Positions 47,132 to 56,946 of a stretch of DNA of 64,000 bases are shown piece by piece. Position numbers and translations under genes: made by a program. The number at the start of each line of letters is the position of its first letter. Position 1 is the stretch's first letter. Under the pieces are notes generated by a model that saw only the letters and a program-made list of their open reading frames with translations, was not told the origin of the DNA and did no database searches. This DNA comes from Streptomyces triculaminicus (GTDB lineage Bacteria > Actinomycetota > Actinomycetes > Streptomycetales > Streptomycetaceae). The DNA lies in assembly GCF_017349075.1 (NCBI RefSeq), contig NZ_JAFMOF010000002.1, positions 310,001-374,000 of the forward strand, read 5' to 3'.

Positions 47132-48253
47132 ATGAGGTACGTCAGAACTTCCGGGAGCGTGGCCGGCACCTGCCCGGCCGCGTCCCCCGCGGGCTTCGGC
47201 CTGCACCCCGACGACCTGCCCGACGGCCTGGTCGTCGCCGATGCCGCCGGCCGTGTGACCTGCTTCAACTCCGCCGCCGCCCGCATCACGGGCGTCCGCG
47301 CGGGCGACGCCGTGGGCAGGCCCCTGGAGAGCGCGCTGCCCCTGGAGGACCTCGACGGCCGCCGCTGGTGGGCGCTGACCGACCCCTACGGAGGCCTCGC
47401 CACCCGCACCGGGCAGCCCGAGCGCAATCTGCTGCTGCCCGGCGGCCGCCAGGTGCTGGTCTGCGCCCGCTACGTGCGGGAGCGGCCGGGCGGCCCCGTG
47501 ACGCGCGTCGTGGTCCAGCTGCGCGGCACCGAGGCGCGCCGGCGCACCGAGCGCAGCCACGCCGAGCTGATCGCCACCGTCGCCCATGAGCTGCGCTCCC
47601 CGCTGACCTCCGTCAAGGGCTTCACCGCGACGCTGCTGGGCAAGTGGGAGCGGTTCACCGACGACCAGAAGCGGCTGATGCTGGAGACCGTCGACGCCGA
47701 CGCCGACCGGGTCACCCGGCTGATCGCCGAGCTGCTGGACATCTCCCGCATCGACTCCGGCCGCCTGGAGGTGCGCCGGCAGCCCCTGGACATCGCCGCC
47801 GCCGTGCACCGCCACGTCCAGGCCCACGTGCGCGCCGGGCAGAGCGAGGACCGCTTCGTGATCCGTGTCGCGAAGGAGCCGCTGCCCGCGCTCTGGGCGG
47901 ATCCGGACAAGATCGACCAGGTGCTGGGCAACCTCCTGGAAAACGCGGTGCGCCACGGCGAGGGAACGGTCACCATAGAGGTGGCACCAGCAGTGATGAA
48001 GGCCCGTGCGGAGGGGACGGCGGTCACCGTGAGCGATGAGGGCCCCGGCATCCCCGAGGAGTCGATGGCCCGCGTCTTCACCCGCTTCTGGCGGGGCAGC
48101 AAGCGCGGTGGCACGGGCCTGGGTCTGTACATCGTCAAGGGCATCGTCGAGGCCCACGGCGGGACGATCACGGTGGGACGCGCCCCCCGCGGCGGCGCCC
48201 AGTTCCGATTTACCCTGCCCGTGAGCGCCCCGGCCTTCCTCACCCAGGCCTGA
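47132..48253 (+). CDS. PAS-domain sensor histidine kinase
   Basis: 373 residues, no transmembrane helix, so a cytosolic sensor. PAS domain about 25-135 (LPDGLVVADAAGRVTCFNSAAARITG), HisKA with the phospho-His in TVAHELRSPLTSVKG, and HATPase_c with N box GNLLENAVRHG, SDEGPGIPEE and GGTGLGLYIVKGIVE. No response regulator gene adjoins it. ATG at 47132 with GGGAGGGGG upstream; GTG 47126 is too close to that site. Confidence 0.92.
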   Translation: MRYVRTSGSVAGTCPAASPAGFGLHPDDLPDGLVVADAAGRVTCFNSAAARITGVRAGDAVGRPLESALPLEDLDGRRWWALTDPYGGLATRTGQPERNLLLPGGRQVLVCARYVRERPGGPVTRVVVQLRGTEARRRTERSHAELIATVAHELRSPLTSVKGFTATLLGKWERFTDDQKRLMLETVDADADRVTRLIAELLDISRIDSGRLEVRRQPLDIAAAVHRHVQAHVRAGQSEDRFVIRVAKEPLPALWADPDKIDQVLGNLLENAVRHGEGTVTIEVAPAVMKARAEGTAVTVSDEGPGIPEESMARVFTRFWRGSKRGGTGLGLYIVKGIVEAHGGTITVGRAPRGGAQFRFTLPVSAPAFLTQA

Positions 48254-48300
48254 AGCCGCGCCCCACGGGCTCACCGGACCACATGCGCCCCTTAGACTCG

Positions 48301-48318
48301 ACCTTTGGCACCTTTGGC
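48301..48318 (+). repeat. 9-bp direct repeat in the pheS upstream region
   Basis: ACCTTTGGC occurs twice in tandem (48301-48309, 48310-48318) in the 138-nt gap before pheS. AT-richer than its surroundings. No Phe-rich leader peptide or T-box is visible. Confidence 0.6.
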
Positions 48319-48391
48319 ATCACCTGGCCAATGTCGTCGGGCAAAAGCCGCGCAGCGAAGCGAAGCCAGCCAACTGGAAGCACGGGAAGAG

Positions 48392-49513
48392 ATGTCGGCA
48401 CCGAATAAGTCGTACGACCCTGTCGAGGTCGAGGCACTGAAACCGCAAGAGATCGAGCGCATGCGGGACGAGGCGCTCGCCGCCTTCGCCGCCGCCGCCG
48501 ACCTGGAAGCCCTGCGCGAGGCGAAGGCCGCCCACATGGGCGACCGCTCCCCGCTGGCGCTGGCCAACCGCGAGATCGGCGCCCTGCCCCCGCAGGCCAA
48601 GGCCGAGGCGGGCAAGCGCGTGGGCATGGCCCGCGGTGCCGTGAACAAGGCCCTCGCCGCCCGTCAGGCGGAGCTGGAGGCCGAGCGCGACGCCCGGGTC
48701 CTGGTCGAGGAGGCGGTCGACGTCACGCTGCCCCACGACCGTGTCGCCGCCGGCGCCCGGCACCCGCTCACCACGCTCTGCGAGCGCATCGAGGACGTCT
48801 TCGTGGCCATGGGCTACGAGGTCGCCGAGGGCCCCGAGGTCGAGGCCGAGTGGTTCAACTTCGACGCCCTGAACTTCGAGCCGGACCACCCGGCCCGCGC
48901 CATGCAGGACACGTTCTTCGTCCAGGGTTCGGACAAGAAGAGCGAGTCCGGCATCGTCCTGCGCACCCACACCTCCCCGGTGCAGGTCCGCTCGATGCTG
49001 GACCGCGAGCCCCCCATCTATGTCGTCTGCCCGGGCCGCGTCTACCGCACCGACGAGCTGGACGCCACCCACACCCCGGTCTTCCACCAGGTCGAGCTCC
49101 TCGCCATCGACGAGGGCCTGACCATGGCCGACCTCAAGGGCACCATCGAGCACATGGTGCGCTCGCTGTTCGGTGAGGGCCTGACCACCCGGCTGCGGCC
49201 GAACTACTTCCCGTTCACCGAGCCCTCCGCCGAGCTGGACATGGAGTGCTACGTCTGCCGCGGCGAGTCGGTCGGCAACCCCGAGAAGGCCTGCCGGACC
49301 TGCTCCAGCGAGGGCTGGATCGAGTTGGGCGGCTGCGGCATGGTCAACCCCCGGGTGCTGGTCTCCGCGGGCATCGACCCGGAGAAGTACAGCGGATTCG
49401 CCTTCGGGTTCGGCATCGAACGGATGCTGATGTTCCGCCACAACGTCGAAGACATGCGAGACATGGTCGAGGGTGACGTGCGCTTCACCCGGCCGTTCGG
49501 GATGGAGATCTGA
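48392..49513 (+). CDS. pheS: Phenylalanyl-tRNA synthetase alpha subunit
   Basis: Class II synthetase catalytic subunit, 373 residues. An N-terminal coiled coil contacts tRNA; motif 2 is around [12 protein letters not shown] and motif 3 [21 protein letters not shown] and FAFGFG line the Phe pocket. A Cys cluster (CYVC and CRTC) forms a small metal-binding insertion. ATG at 48392 with GGGAAGAG upstream. Its stop overlaps the pheT start by one base (TGATG). Confidence 0.97.
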   Translation: MSAPNKSYDPVEVEALKPQEIERMRDEALAAFAAAADLEALREAKAAHMGDRSPLALANREIGALPPQAKAEAGKRVGMARGAVNKALAARQAELEAERDARVLVEEAVDVTLPHDRVAAGARHPLTTLCERIEDVFVAMGYEVAEGPEVEAEWFNFDALNFEPDHPARAMQDTFFVQGSDKKSESGIVLRTHTSPVQVRSMLDREPPIYVVCPGRVYRTDELDATHTPVFHQVELLAIDEGLTMADLKGTIEHMVRSLFGEGLTTRLRPNYFPFTEPSAELDMECYVCRGESVGNPEKACRTCSSEGWIELGGCGMVNPRVLVSAGIDPEKYSGFAFGFGIERMLMFRHNVEDMRDMVEGDVRFTRPFGMEI

Positions 49514-52023
49514 TGCGCGCCCCGCTTTCCTGGCTGCGGGAATACGTCGACCTGCCGGCGGGCGAGACCGGCCGTGACGTACAGGCCAAGCTCATCGCCG
49601 CCGGTCTCGAGGTCGAGCGCGTCGAGCAGCTCGGCGCCGACATCAAGGGCCCCCTGGTCGTCGGCAAGGTGCTGACCATCGAGGAGCTCGAGGGCTTCCG
49701 CAAGCCGATCCGCTTCTGCACCGTCGACGTCGGCGACGCCAACGGCACCGGCGAGCCGCAGGAGATCGTCTGCGGCGCCCGGAACTTCTCCGTCGGCGAC
49801 AAGGTCGTCGTGGTGCTGCCCGGCGCCGAGCTGCCCGGCGGCTTCGCCATCGCCGCCCGCAAGACCTACGGCAGGGTCTCGCACGGCATGATCTGCTCCG
49901 GCGAGGAGCTGGGCATGGGCGACGACGGCACGCACGGCATCATCGTGCTCTCGCCCGAGCACGAGGCCGGCACCGACGCCATCGAGCTGCTGCAGCTCGT
50001 CGACGAGGTCCTCGACATCGCGGTCACCCCCGACCGCGGCTACTGCCTGTCGATGCGCGGCATCGCCCGCGAGGCCGCCACCGCCTACGGCCTGCCGCTG
50101 CGCGACCCGGCCCTGCTGGACGTGCCCGCGCCCAACAGCTACGGCTACCCCGTCCAGGTCGCCGACCCCACCGGCTGCGACCGCTTCACCGCCCGCACCG
50201 TCACCGGCCTCGACGCCGAGGCGCGCTCCCCGCTCTGGCTGCAGCGCCGCCTGCAGAAGGCGGGCATGCGCCCGGTCTCGCTGGCCGTGGACATCACCAA
50301 CTACGTGATGCTCGAGCTGGGCCAGCCGCTGCACGCCTACGACCGCTCCCGTGTGGACGGCACCCTCGGCGTGCGCCGCGCCCTGCCCGGCGAGAAGCTC
50401 GTCACCCTCGACGGCACCAAGCGCGTCCTGGACGCCGAGGACCTGGTCATCACCGACAACCGCGGCCCCATCGGGCTCGCCGGTGTGATGGGCGGCGCCG
50501 ACACCGAGATCGTGGACCACGCGGCCGGCCAGGGCACCACCGAGGTCGTCATCGAGGCCGCGCACTTCGACCCGGTCGTCGTCGCCCGGGCCGCCCGCCG
50601 CCACAAGCTGTCCTCGGAGGCGTCCAAGCGCTTCGAGCGCGGCGTCGACCCGGAGGCCGCCTCCGCGGCCGCCCAGCGCACCGTCGACCTGCTGGTACTG
50701 CTGGCCGGCGGCACCGCCGAGGCCGGCGTCACCGAGATCGTCGCCCCCAGTGGGCCGCGCACGATCACGATGCGCGCCGACCACCCCGACCGCGTCGCGG
50801 GCGTCGAGTACGGCCGCGAGACCGTTGTGCGCCGCCTGCAGGAGGTCGGCTGCGACGTCTACGGGCAGGACGAGCTGATCGTCACCGTGCCCAGCTGGCG
50901 GCCGGACATGACCGACCCCAACGACCTCGCCGAGGAGGTCATCCGGCTCGAGGGCTACGAGAACCTCCCCGCCACCCTCCCGCAGCTGCCGGCCGGCCGG
51001 GGCCTGACCCCGCGCCAGCGCCTGCACCGCCGGGTCGGCCGGGCGCTGGCCGGCGCCGGGTACGTCGAGGCGCTCAACTACCCCTTCATCGGGGAGTGGG
51101 CCCTGGACCACCTGGGCCTGGAGGCCGACGACCCGCACCGCACCGCCGTGCGGCTGGTCAACCCGCTCTCCGACGCCGAGCCGCTGCTGCGCACCACGCT
51201 GCTGCCGGGGCTGTTCGCCGCCCTGCGCCGCAACGACAGCCGTGGCGAGCACGACCTGGCGCTCTTCGAGACCGGCCTGGTCTTCCGCCCGACCGGCGAC
51301 GAGATCGCCCCGGTGCGCCTGCCCGTCGACCGCCGTCCCACCGACGAGGAGATCGCCGCGCTCGACGCCGCGCTGCCCCGGCAGCCGCGCCGCGCCGCCG
51401 TGGTCCTCGCCGGGGCCCGCGAGCGGGCCGGCTGGTGGGGCCAGGGCCGCCCGGCCACCTGGGCGGACGCCGTCGAGGCGGGCCGTTCCGTGGCCCGCGA
51501 GGCCGACGTCGAGCTGATCGTCCGCCAGGACCAGCAGGCGCCGTTCCACCCGGGCCGCTGCGCCGCGCTGCTCGCCGTCGTCGACGGCGAGGAGGTGCTC
51601 GTCGGCAACGCCGGTGAGCTCCACCCGCGCGTCACCAAGGCGTTCGGCCTGCCGGAGCGCACCTGCGCGATGGAGATCGACCTGGACCGCCTGGAGCAGG
51701 CCGGTACCGGCCCGGTCATGGCGCCGCACGTCTCCTCCTTCCCGGTGGCCACCCAGGACGTCGCGCTCGTCGTGGACGCCTCGGTCGCCGCGGCCGACGT
51801 CGAGGCCGCGCTGCGGTCCGGCGCGGGCGACCTGCTCGAGTCGCTGCGCCTGTTCGACGTCTTCACCGGCCCCCAGCTCGGTGAGGGCAAGAAGTCGCTG
51901 GCCTACGCCCTGCGCTTCCGCGCCGACGACCGCACGCTGACCGCCGACGAGGCCTCCGCGGCCCGTGACGGGGCGGTCCGGGCGGCCGTGGAGAGCACGG
52001 GCGCGGTGCTGCGCGGCGCGTAG
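49513..52023 (+). CDS. pheT: Phenylalanyl-tRNA synthetase beta subunit
   Basis: 836 residues with the standard multidomain order: EMAP/OB tRNA-binding domain (about 40-150), B3/B4 editing domain (about 210-380) that hydrolyses mischarged Tyr-tRNA, B5 domains, a catalytic-like core, and C-terminal ferredoxin-fold anticodon-binding domain (about 745-836). Starts in the TGATG overlap with pheS; forms the alpha2beta2 enzyme. Followed by a strong terminator. Confidence 0.97.
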   Translation: MRAPLSWLREYVDLPAGETGRDVQAKLIAAGLEVERVEQLGADIKGPLVVGKVLTIEELEGFRKPIRFCTVDVGDANGTGEPQEIVCGARNFSVGDKVVVVLPGAELPGGFAIAARKTYGRVSHGMICSGEELGMGDDGTHGIIVLSPEHEAGTDAIELLQLVDEVLDIAVTPDRGYCLSMRGIAREAATAYGLPLRDPALLDVPAPNSYGYPVQVADPTGCDRFTARTVTGLDAEARSPLWLQRRLQKAGMRPVSLAVDITNYVMLELGQPLHAYDRSRVDGTLGVRRALPGEKLVTLDGTKRVLDAEDLVITDNRGPIGLAGVMGGADTEIVDHAAGQGTTEVVIEAAHFDPVVVARAARRHKLSSEASKRFERGVDPEAASAAAQRTVDLLVLLAGGTAEAGVTEIVAPSGPRTITMRADHPDRVAGVEYGRETVVRRLQEVGCDVYGQDELIVTVPSWRPDMTDPNDLAEEVIRLEGYENLPATLPQLPAGRGLTPRQRLHRRVGRALAGAGYVEALNYPFIGEWALDHLGLEADDPHRTAVRLVNPLSDAEPLLRTTLLPGLFAALRRNDSRGEHDLALFETGLVFRPTGDEIAPVRLPVDRRPTDEEIAALDAALPRQPRRAAVVLAGARERAGWWGQGRPATWADAVEAGRSVAREADVELIVRQDQQAPFHPGRCAALLAVVDGEEVLVGNAGELHPRVTKAFGLPERTCAMEIDLDRLEQAGTGPVMAPHVSSFPVATQDVALVVDASVAAADVEAALRSGAGDLLESLRLFDVFTGPQLGEGKKSLAYALRFRADDRTLTADEASAARDGAVRAAVESTGAVLRGA

Positions 52024-52056
52024 CGCCCGCAGCGGCCGACGCGCCGTACGCACGCG

Positions 52057-52090
52057 CGAGGGGCGCCCCGGACTTCCGGGGCGCCCCTCG
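52057..52090 (+). terminator. Terminator after pheT
   Basis: Perfect 15-bp stem (52057-52071 with 52076-52090), ACTT loop, followed by TGTTTGT. Confidence 0.88.
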
Positions 52091-52225
52091 TGTTTGTCAC
52101 GCATCGTCAGCGAGGCACGCTCCGAATATCACTCAATGGGGTGGAATCAGGGAGTCAGGTCGTTACTTTCGCGTGACCGCTCGCAAGAATCGAGCGCGTC
52201 ATTGCTGCAATGGGGGGCCGACGGC

Positions 52226-53668
52226 ATGATCCGTGAACGGGCGCTTCAATGGCGGCGGGCCCTGGTGGTGGCGCTGCCCGGGCTGTGGGTCCTCGGGGTC
52301 GTCTGCTGGGAGCTGCTGAGCCCCCTGGGAACCCAGTTCGTCCAGCTCCTCGCCGCCACCCCCGCGATCGCCTGCGCCGGCAGCGGACGCCGCCAGTGCG
52401 TCGTCCTGGGCGGCGCCTGCGCGCTGTTCGCCCTGGTGCCGCTGGGCTCCACCGGCCGCGCCGACGACGCCACCCGGCTCGGCACCTGCTGCGCGATCCT
52501 CGCGGTCCTCGGCGCCGCCTACCTCACCTCGGGCCGCGGCCGCCGCCTCGCCCAGGAGCTCGAGCACGTCAGGGCGGCGGCCGCCGCCGCCCAGCGCGCC
52601 CTGCTGCGGCCCCTGCCGCCCCGGCTCGAGGGCCTCGCCCTGGCCGGCGGCCATCTGTCCGCCAGCAGGGGAGCCCTCGTCGGCGGCGACCTCTACGAGG
52701 CGCTCGCCACCCCGCACGGCGTCCGCGTCGTCATGGGCGACGTCCGCGGCCACGGCCTGCCCGCCCTGGGCACCGTCGCCGCCCTGCTCGGCAGCTTCCG
52801 CGAGGCCGCCCACGACGAGCCCGAACTGCCCGGCGTCCTGCGCCGCCTGGAGCGCGCCCTGCAACGGCACCTGCGCGAGAGGGCCCGCGCCGACGCCGGG
52901 CCCGGGAGGGAACGCTGCGACGCCGAGGAGTTCGTGACCGTCCTGCTGCTGGAGGTCGGCGAGGACGGCGAGATCACGGCCCTCAACTGCGGGCACCCCT
53001 GGCCGCACCGCCTCACCGGCACCGGACACGGCGGCCCCCGCGCCGTCGCCGTCGCCCCCGGCGACCCGCTGCCGCCGCTCGGCATGTTCCCGCTGCCCGC
53101 CGAGCTGCCCCCGCTCACCCTGGACCGGCTGCGCCCGGGCGACACCCTGGTCCTGCACACCGACGGCGCCGAGGACGCCCGCGACGCCGCCGGGGCGTTC
53201 TTCCCCCTCACCGGCGTCCTCACCGAGGCCGCCCGCCGCCCGCTCCTGGCCCCCGCGGCCGTCGTCGAGCACGTCCAGGACGCCCTGCTGCGCCACACCG
53301 GCGGCCGGGTCGGCGACGACTTCGCGCTGCTGGCCCTGCGCAACGACCGCCCCCGCGTCCCCGCCGAAGCGTCCCCCCCCCCTCGCCCGCTGCGCCCGGC
53401 ACTGAAGTCACCTACGGCGGTGGCTCGTTCACACCCCGTGCGAAGCAGCCTCCACTACGCTGATCCCACCGAGCGCACCGGAGGGCGGGCATGGAGCCCA
53501 ACACACTGCTCGACGCCATCCTCGACGAAGCGGGAATATCCCACGCCGGCCTGGCCGCCCACATCAACGCGGCGGGCCGGGCGCGGGGGCTGGCGTTGCG
53601 TTACGAACACACCGCCGTCGCCCGCTGGCTCAAGGGCCAGCGGCCCCGCGGCCAGGTGCCGGACCTGA
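52226..53668 (+). CDS. Membrane-anchored PP2C/SpoIIE-type phosphatase
   Basis: Several N-terminal helices (about 15-105), then a PP2C catalytic domain: metal-binding GGDLYEAL and VMGDVRGHG, TVLLLEV, LHTDGAED and GDDFALLALR. Homologues dephosphorylate anti-sigma-factor antagonists. As read, the frame runs past the domain through a C10 tract (53373-53382) and overlaps the next gene by 178 nt. One base more or fewer in that tract would move the stop to 53405 and remove the overlap. ATG at 52226. Confidence 0.85.
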   Translation: MIRERALQWRRALVVALPGLWVLGVVCWELLSPLGTQFVQLLAATPAIACAGSGRRQCVVLGGACALFALVPLGSTGRADDATRLGTCCAILAVLGAAYLTSGRGRRLAQELEHVRAAAAAAQRALLRPLPPRLEGLALAGGHLSASRGALVGGDLYEALATPHGVRVVMGDVRGHGLPALGTVAALLGSFREAAHDEPELPGVLRRLERALQRHLRERARADAGPGRERCDAEEFVTVLLLEVGEDGEITALNCGHPWPHRLTGTGHGGPRAVAVAPGDPLPPLGMFPLPAELPPLTLDRLRPGDTLVLHTDGAEDARDAAGAFFPLTGVLTEAARRPLLAPAAVVEHVQDALLRHTGGRVGDDFALLALRNDRPRVPAEASPPPRPLRPALKSPTAVARSHPVRSSLHYADPTERTGGRAWSPTHCSTPSSTKREYPTPAWPPTSTRRAGRGGWRCVTNTPPSPAGSRASGPAARCRT

Positions 53669-54828
53669 TCTGCGAGGTCCTCGGCGAGCGGCTGCACCGC
53701 GCGCTGACCCTCGACGACATCGGCCTGGGCACCCCCGGCACCCCCCGGGCGCCGGGCACCCCGCTGTCGGGCTTCGTCGAGCGCGCCACCGCCCTGTGGC
53801 GCTCCGACGAACAGCAGCGCGAACACGTCGTCCAGGCCCCCGCCGTCACGGGCACCCCCGCCGTCATCCCGGTCTGGGAGTGGGAGAACCCTCCCGAGGA
53901 CGCCGACGTCTCGCGCCGCGGGCTGACCCGCGTCTCGCCGACCGACATCGAGATGCTGCGCGCGGCCCGCGCCCACTACGAGCAGATGTACCGCAAGGCC
54001 GGGGGCGTCGCGACCCGGGCCAGGGTGGTCGGCTTCCTCAACGCCGAGACCGCGCCCCTGCTGCGCGGCAGCTACTCCGACGCCACGGGCCGTCAGCTGC
54101 ACCGGGCCACCGGGGGCCTGGTGGCCGTCGCGGGCATCTGCGCGTACGACTCCGACGCCCACGGACTGGCCCAGCGCTACTTCCACCAGGCGCTGCGGCT
54201 GGCCAAGGCCAGCGGGGACCGGGGCCTGGGCGCGTATGTGATCGCCCTGCTCGTCAACCAGTCGCTCTTCATGGGGGAGTACCGCCAGGCGGTCGCGTTC
54301 GCCGAGTCCGCGCTGCGGGCCGCGGGCTCCGACCTCACCCCCGCGCTCGCCGCGGACCTCTACGCCATGCAGGCCAAGGCGTACGCGCGGCTCGGCGACG
54401 GCGCCGGGGCGCTCGGCTGCATCCGGCGGGCCGAGGCGGCCGCCGAACGCATCCACCGCGGCCAGGAGCCCGCCGAGACCGGCTACGTCCAGCCCGGCCT
54501 GGTGAACGTACAGGTGGCGGAGGCGCTGCTCAGCCTCGGCGACCTCGGACCCGCCCGTGAGCACGCGGACCGGGCCGTCGACACCCCCGCTCACGACCGG
54601 GGCCGTGTCCACCGGCTCGCCATGCTCACGCACATCGAGCTGCGTCAGGGAGACGCGGACAAGGCGGTGGCCACCGCACGGGAGATGACCGAGCAGGCGA
54701 GAGGCATGGAATCGCAGCGCTTACGGGACCGGCTCCGAGCGGTGCGCGAGCACCTGATCGAAAGTGGGTGCGCGGCCACGGCCGAGGCCGCCGAGATGAT
54801 CGACGGGGCGCTGCGCGTGCCCTTGTGA
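53491..54828 (+). CDS. HTH/TPR-type regulator (NsdA-like)
   Basis: 445 residues. The N-terminal region (LLDAILDEAGISHAGLAAHIN; AVARWLKGQRPRGQVPDLI) looks like an XRE-type HTH, and the C-terminal 280 residues are helical repeats of TPR type (AQRYFHQALRLAKASGD; EYRQAVAFAESALRAAG). Streptomyces has many such paralogues, some (NsdA) repressing development or antibiotic synthesis. Target unknown. ATG at 53491 with GGAGGGCGG upstream. Confidence 0.85.
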   Translation: MEPNTLLDAILDEAGISHAGLAAHINAAGRARGLALRYEHTAVARWLKGQRPRGQVPDLICEVLGERLHRALTLDDIGLGTPGTPRAPGTPLSGFVERATALWRSDEQQREHVVQAPAVTGTPAVIPVWEWENPPEDADVSRRGLTRVSPTDIEMLRAARAHYEQMYRKAGGVATRARVVGFLNAETAPLLRGSYSDATGRQLHRATGGLVAVAGICAYDSDAHGLAQRYFHQALRLAKASGDRGLGAYVIALLVNQSLFMGEYRQAVAFAESALRAAGSDLTPALAADLYAMQAKAYARLGDGAGALGCIRRAEAAAERIHRGQEPAETGYVQPGLVNVQVAEALLSLGDLGPAREHADRAVDTPAHDRGRVHRLAMLTHIELRQGDADKAVATAREMTEQARGMESQRLRDRLRAVREHLIESGCAATAEAAEMIDGALRVPL

Positions 54829-54886
54829 GACACGTCGCCGGGACGACGCCCGGGAGGTGGCCACCTCGGCGGAAGGTGGCTTACAC

Positions 54887-55417
54887 GTGCGCTGGAAGAA
54901 TCTCAGGGAGCTGACCGTCTACGAGAACCGCTGGTTCCAGGTCAATCTCGCGGACGTCGAACTCCCCGACGGCCGTCACCTCGACCACTTCGTCATCCGG
55001 CTGCGGCCCGTCGCCGTGGCCACGGTGGTCAACGCGGCGAACGAGGTCCTGCTGCTGTGGCGGCACCGTTTCATCACCGACAACTGGGGCTGGGAGCTGG
55101 CGGCGGGCGTCGTCGAGGACGGCGAGGACATCGCCGGCGCCGCGGCCCGCGAGATGGAGGAGGAGACCGGATGGCGGCCCGGCCCGCTGCGGCACCTGAT
55201 GTCCGTCGAGCCGTCCAACGGTCTCACCGACGCCCGGCACCACATCTACTGGACGGACGAGGCCGAGTACATCGGTGACCCGGAGGACGGCTTCGAGTCG
55301 GACCGCCGGGAGTGGGTGCCGCTCAAGCTGGTGCCCGACCTGATCGCCCGCGGTGAGGTGCCAGCCGCCAACATGGCGGCGGCCCTGCTGCTCCTGCACC
55401 ACATCCGGCTCGGCTGA
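54887..55417 (+). CDS. Nudix hydrolase
   Basis: 176 residues. A complete Nudix box is present (GVVEDGEDIAGAAAREMEEE then TGW), binding Mg for cleavage of a nucleoside diphosphate derivative. NWGWELAAGVVEDGE resembles ADP-ribose pyrophosphatases. I choose the GTG at 54887 because GGAAGGTGG precedes it at proper spacing; the longer GTG at 54857 directly abuts its G-rich site. Confidence 0.9.
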   Translation: MRWKNLRELTVYENRWFQVNLADVELPDGRHLDHFVIRLRPVAVATVVNAANEVLLLWRHRFITDNWGWELAAGVVEDGEDIAGAAAREMEEETGWRPGPLRHLMSVEPSNGLTDARHHIYWTDEAEYIGDPEDGFESDRREWVPLKLVPDLIARGEVPAANMAAALLLLHHIRLG

Positions 55418-55455
55418 CGCCTCCCGCGTCGTCGGCCGTCCCCGTGGTTCCGCGT

Positions 55456-55740
55456 TCATCGGCCGACCGCCTGCCAGACGGCGACCGCCAGTCCGGCGAG
55501 GCCGGTGAGCGCGGCAAGTGACGGCAGCGGCCATGTGCCGTGCTCCAGAGCCCGTACCCGCTCGGTCATCTCGGTCAGATCGCGCTCCGCCTGGTCGCTG
55601 CGCTGGGTGAGCAGGGCCAGGTGCCCGTCGATGCGGACGACGCCGACGTCGAGGCTGCGCCTGAGCTCCGCGAGCTCGGCCGCCCTGACGGCGTGCTCGG
55701 GATGGATGGTCACGGTCCGTACCCCTTCCGGAAGGTCCAT
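55456..55740 (-). CDS. Small coiled-coil protein with C-terminal membrane helix
   Basis: 94 residues. Heptad-like charged region (DGHLALLTQRSDQAERDLTEM and TERVRALEHG) followed by one hydrophobic C-terminal helix (PSLAALTGLAGLAVAVWQAV), a tail-anchored topology. ATG at 55740 after GGAAGGGG-like bases on that strand. No family recognised. It follows the dehydrogenase gene in the same direction, separated by a hairpin. Confidence 0.75.
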   Translation of the reverse strand: MDLPEGVRTVTIHPEHAVRAAELAELRRSLDVGVVRIDGHLALLTQRSDQAERDLTEMTERVRALEHGTWPLPSLAALTGLAGLAVAVWQAVGR

Positions 55741-55843
55741 GCGTGGTGACGACGATCCGAGTCAATCGCGCGGACGGGCGGGGCGGGAGCGTGTGCGGAG
55801 GGTATCCGCGGGTCACCGGCGCACACCCCGTGTGAACGCGGAA

Positions 55844-55867
55844 CCCCCGTCGGCGGGCCGGCGGGGG
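55844..55867 (-). terminator. Hairpin after the 3-hydroxybutyryl-CoA dehydrogenase gene
   Basis: CCCCCGTCGG (55844-55853) pairs with CCGGCGGGGG (55858-55867), 10 bp with one T-G wobble, 4-nt loop, 38 nt downstream of the dehydrogenase stop on its strand. Confidence 0.55.
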
Positions 55868-55904
55868 CGCGGTCGGTGACCGAGGGTCAGCGCACGGGGT
55901 GCTC

Positions 55905-56774
55905 TCAGTAGGTGTAGAAGCCCGAGCCCGTCTTGCGGCCCAGGCGGCCGGCGTCGACCATGCGCTGCAGCAGCGGCGGGGCGGCGTACAGCGGCTCCTT
56001 GTACTCCGCGTACATGCTGTCGGCGACCGAGGCGACGGTGTCCAGGCCGATCAGGTCGGACAGCCGCAGCGGGCCCATGGGGTGGGCGCAGCCCAGCTCC
56101 ATGCCGTTGTCGATGTCCTCGCGGCTGGCGATGCCGGACTCGAACATCCGGATCGCCGAGAGCAGGTAGGGGATGAGCAGGGCGTTGACCACGAAGCCCG
56201 AGCGGTCCTGGGCGCGGATGGCGTGCTTGCCCAGCACCTTGGCGACCAGCGCCTCGGCGCGCCGGATGGTCTCCTCGCCGGTGGTGAGCGCGGGGATCAG
56301 CTCGACGAGCTGCTGCACCGGGGCGGGGTTGAAGAAGTGGATGCCGATGACCTTGTCCGGGCGGGAGGTCGCCACGGCCAGCTTGACCAGCGGGATGGAG
56401 GAGGTGTTGGAGGCCAGGATCGCGTCCGGGCTGGTCATCACCTGGTCGAGGACCTTGAAGATCTCCGTCTTGACCTGCTCGTTCTCCACGACGGCCTCGA
56501 TGACCAGGTCGCGGTCGGCGAACTCGCCGAGGTCGGTGGTGAAGCTCAGCCGCGCCAGGGTGGCGTCGCGCTCCGCCTCGGTGATCTTGCCGCGTTCGGC
56601 GGCCTTGCCGAGGGAGTTGGTCAGGCGGGTGCGCCCCAGCTCCAGAGCGTCACCGGTGGTCTCGGCGACCTTGACGTCCAGTCCCGCCCGGGCGCACACC
56701 TCCGCGATGCCCGCGCCCATCTGGCCGCAGCCGACCACTCCGACGCGTGCAATGCCGGCGATTGAGTCTGTCAC
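55905..56774 (-). CDS. 3-hydroxybutyryl-CoA dehydrogenase
   Basis: 289 residues. NAD-binding VGVVGCGQMGAGIAEVCARAG, the catalytic His in IGIHFFNPAPVQQLVELI, and a helical C-domain ending GRKTGSGFYTY. Oxidises 3-hydroxyacyl-CoA or, in reverse, reduces acetoacetyl-CoA for butyryl-CoA supply. GTG at 56774 with AAAGG upstream. Divergent from the glycosidase-like gene across 172 nt in which I see no firm promoter. Confidence 0.95.
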   Translation of the reverse strand: MTDSIAGIARVGVVGCGQMGAGIAEVCARAGLDVKVAETTGDALELGRTRLTNSLGKAAERGKITEAERDATLARLSFTTDLGEFADRDLVIEAVVENEQVKTEIFKVLDQVMTSPDAILASNTSSIPLVKLAVATSRPDKVIGIHFFNPAPVQQLVELIPALTTGEETIRRAEALVAKVLGKHAIRAQDRSGFVVNALLIPYLLSAIRMFESGIASREDIDNGMELGCAHPMGPLRLSDLIGLDTVASVADSMYAEYKEPLYAAPPLLQRMVDAGRLGRKTGSGFYTY

Positions 56775-56946
56775 CTCGTGCCTTTCGCTGATCTTCGTCG
56801 ATTGCCGCGGGTGGTCGAAGGTCGTCCGGCTCCCGCCTTGGCAAAGACGTTACTCCGCGGTCGGCGGTGGCGAGTGGGCCGGGGCGGGCATGCTCTGCGC
56901 GAATGGTGTGACACACGAGGCATCCTCAAGCAGGGAGAATTCGCAA

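Noticed and set aside
48254..48391. T-box or Phe attenuator before pheS
   Set aside because: No T-box core sequence, no Phe-codon-rich leader and no terminator stem with T-run; only a short ACCTTTGGC repeat.
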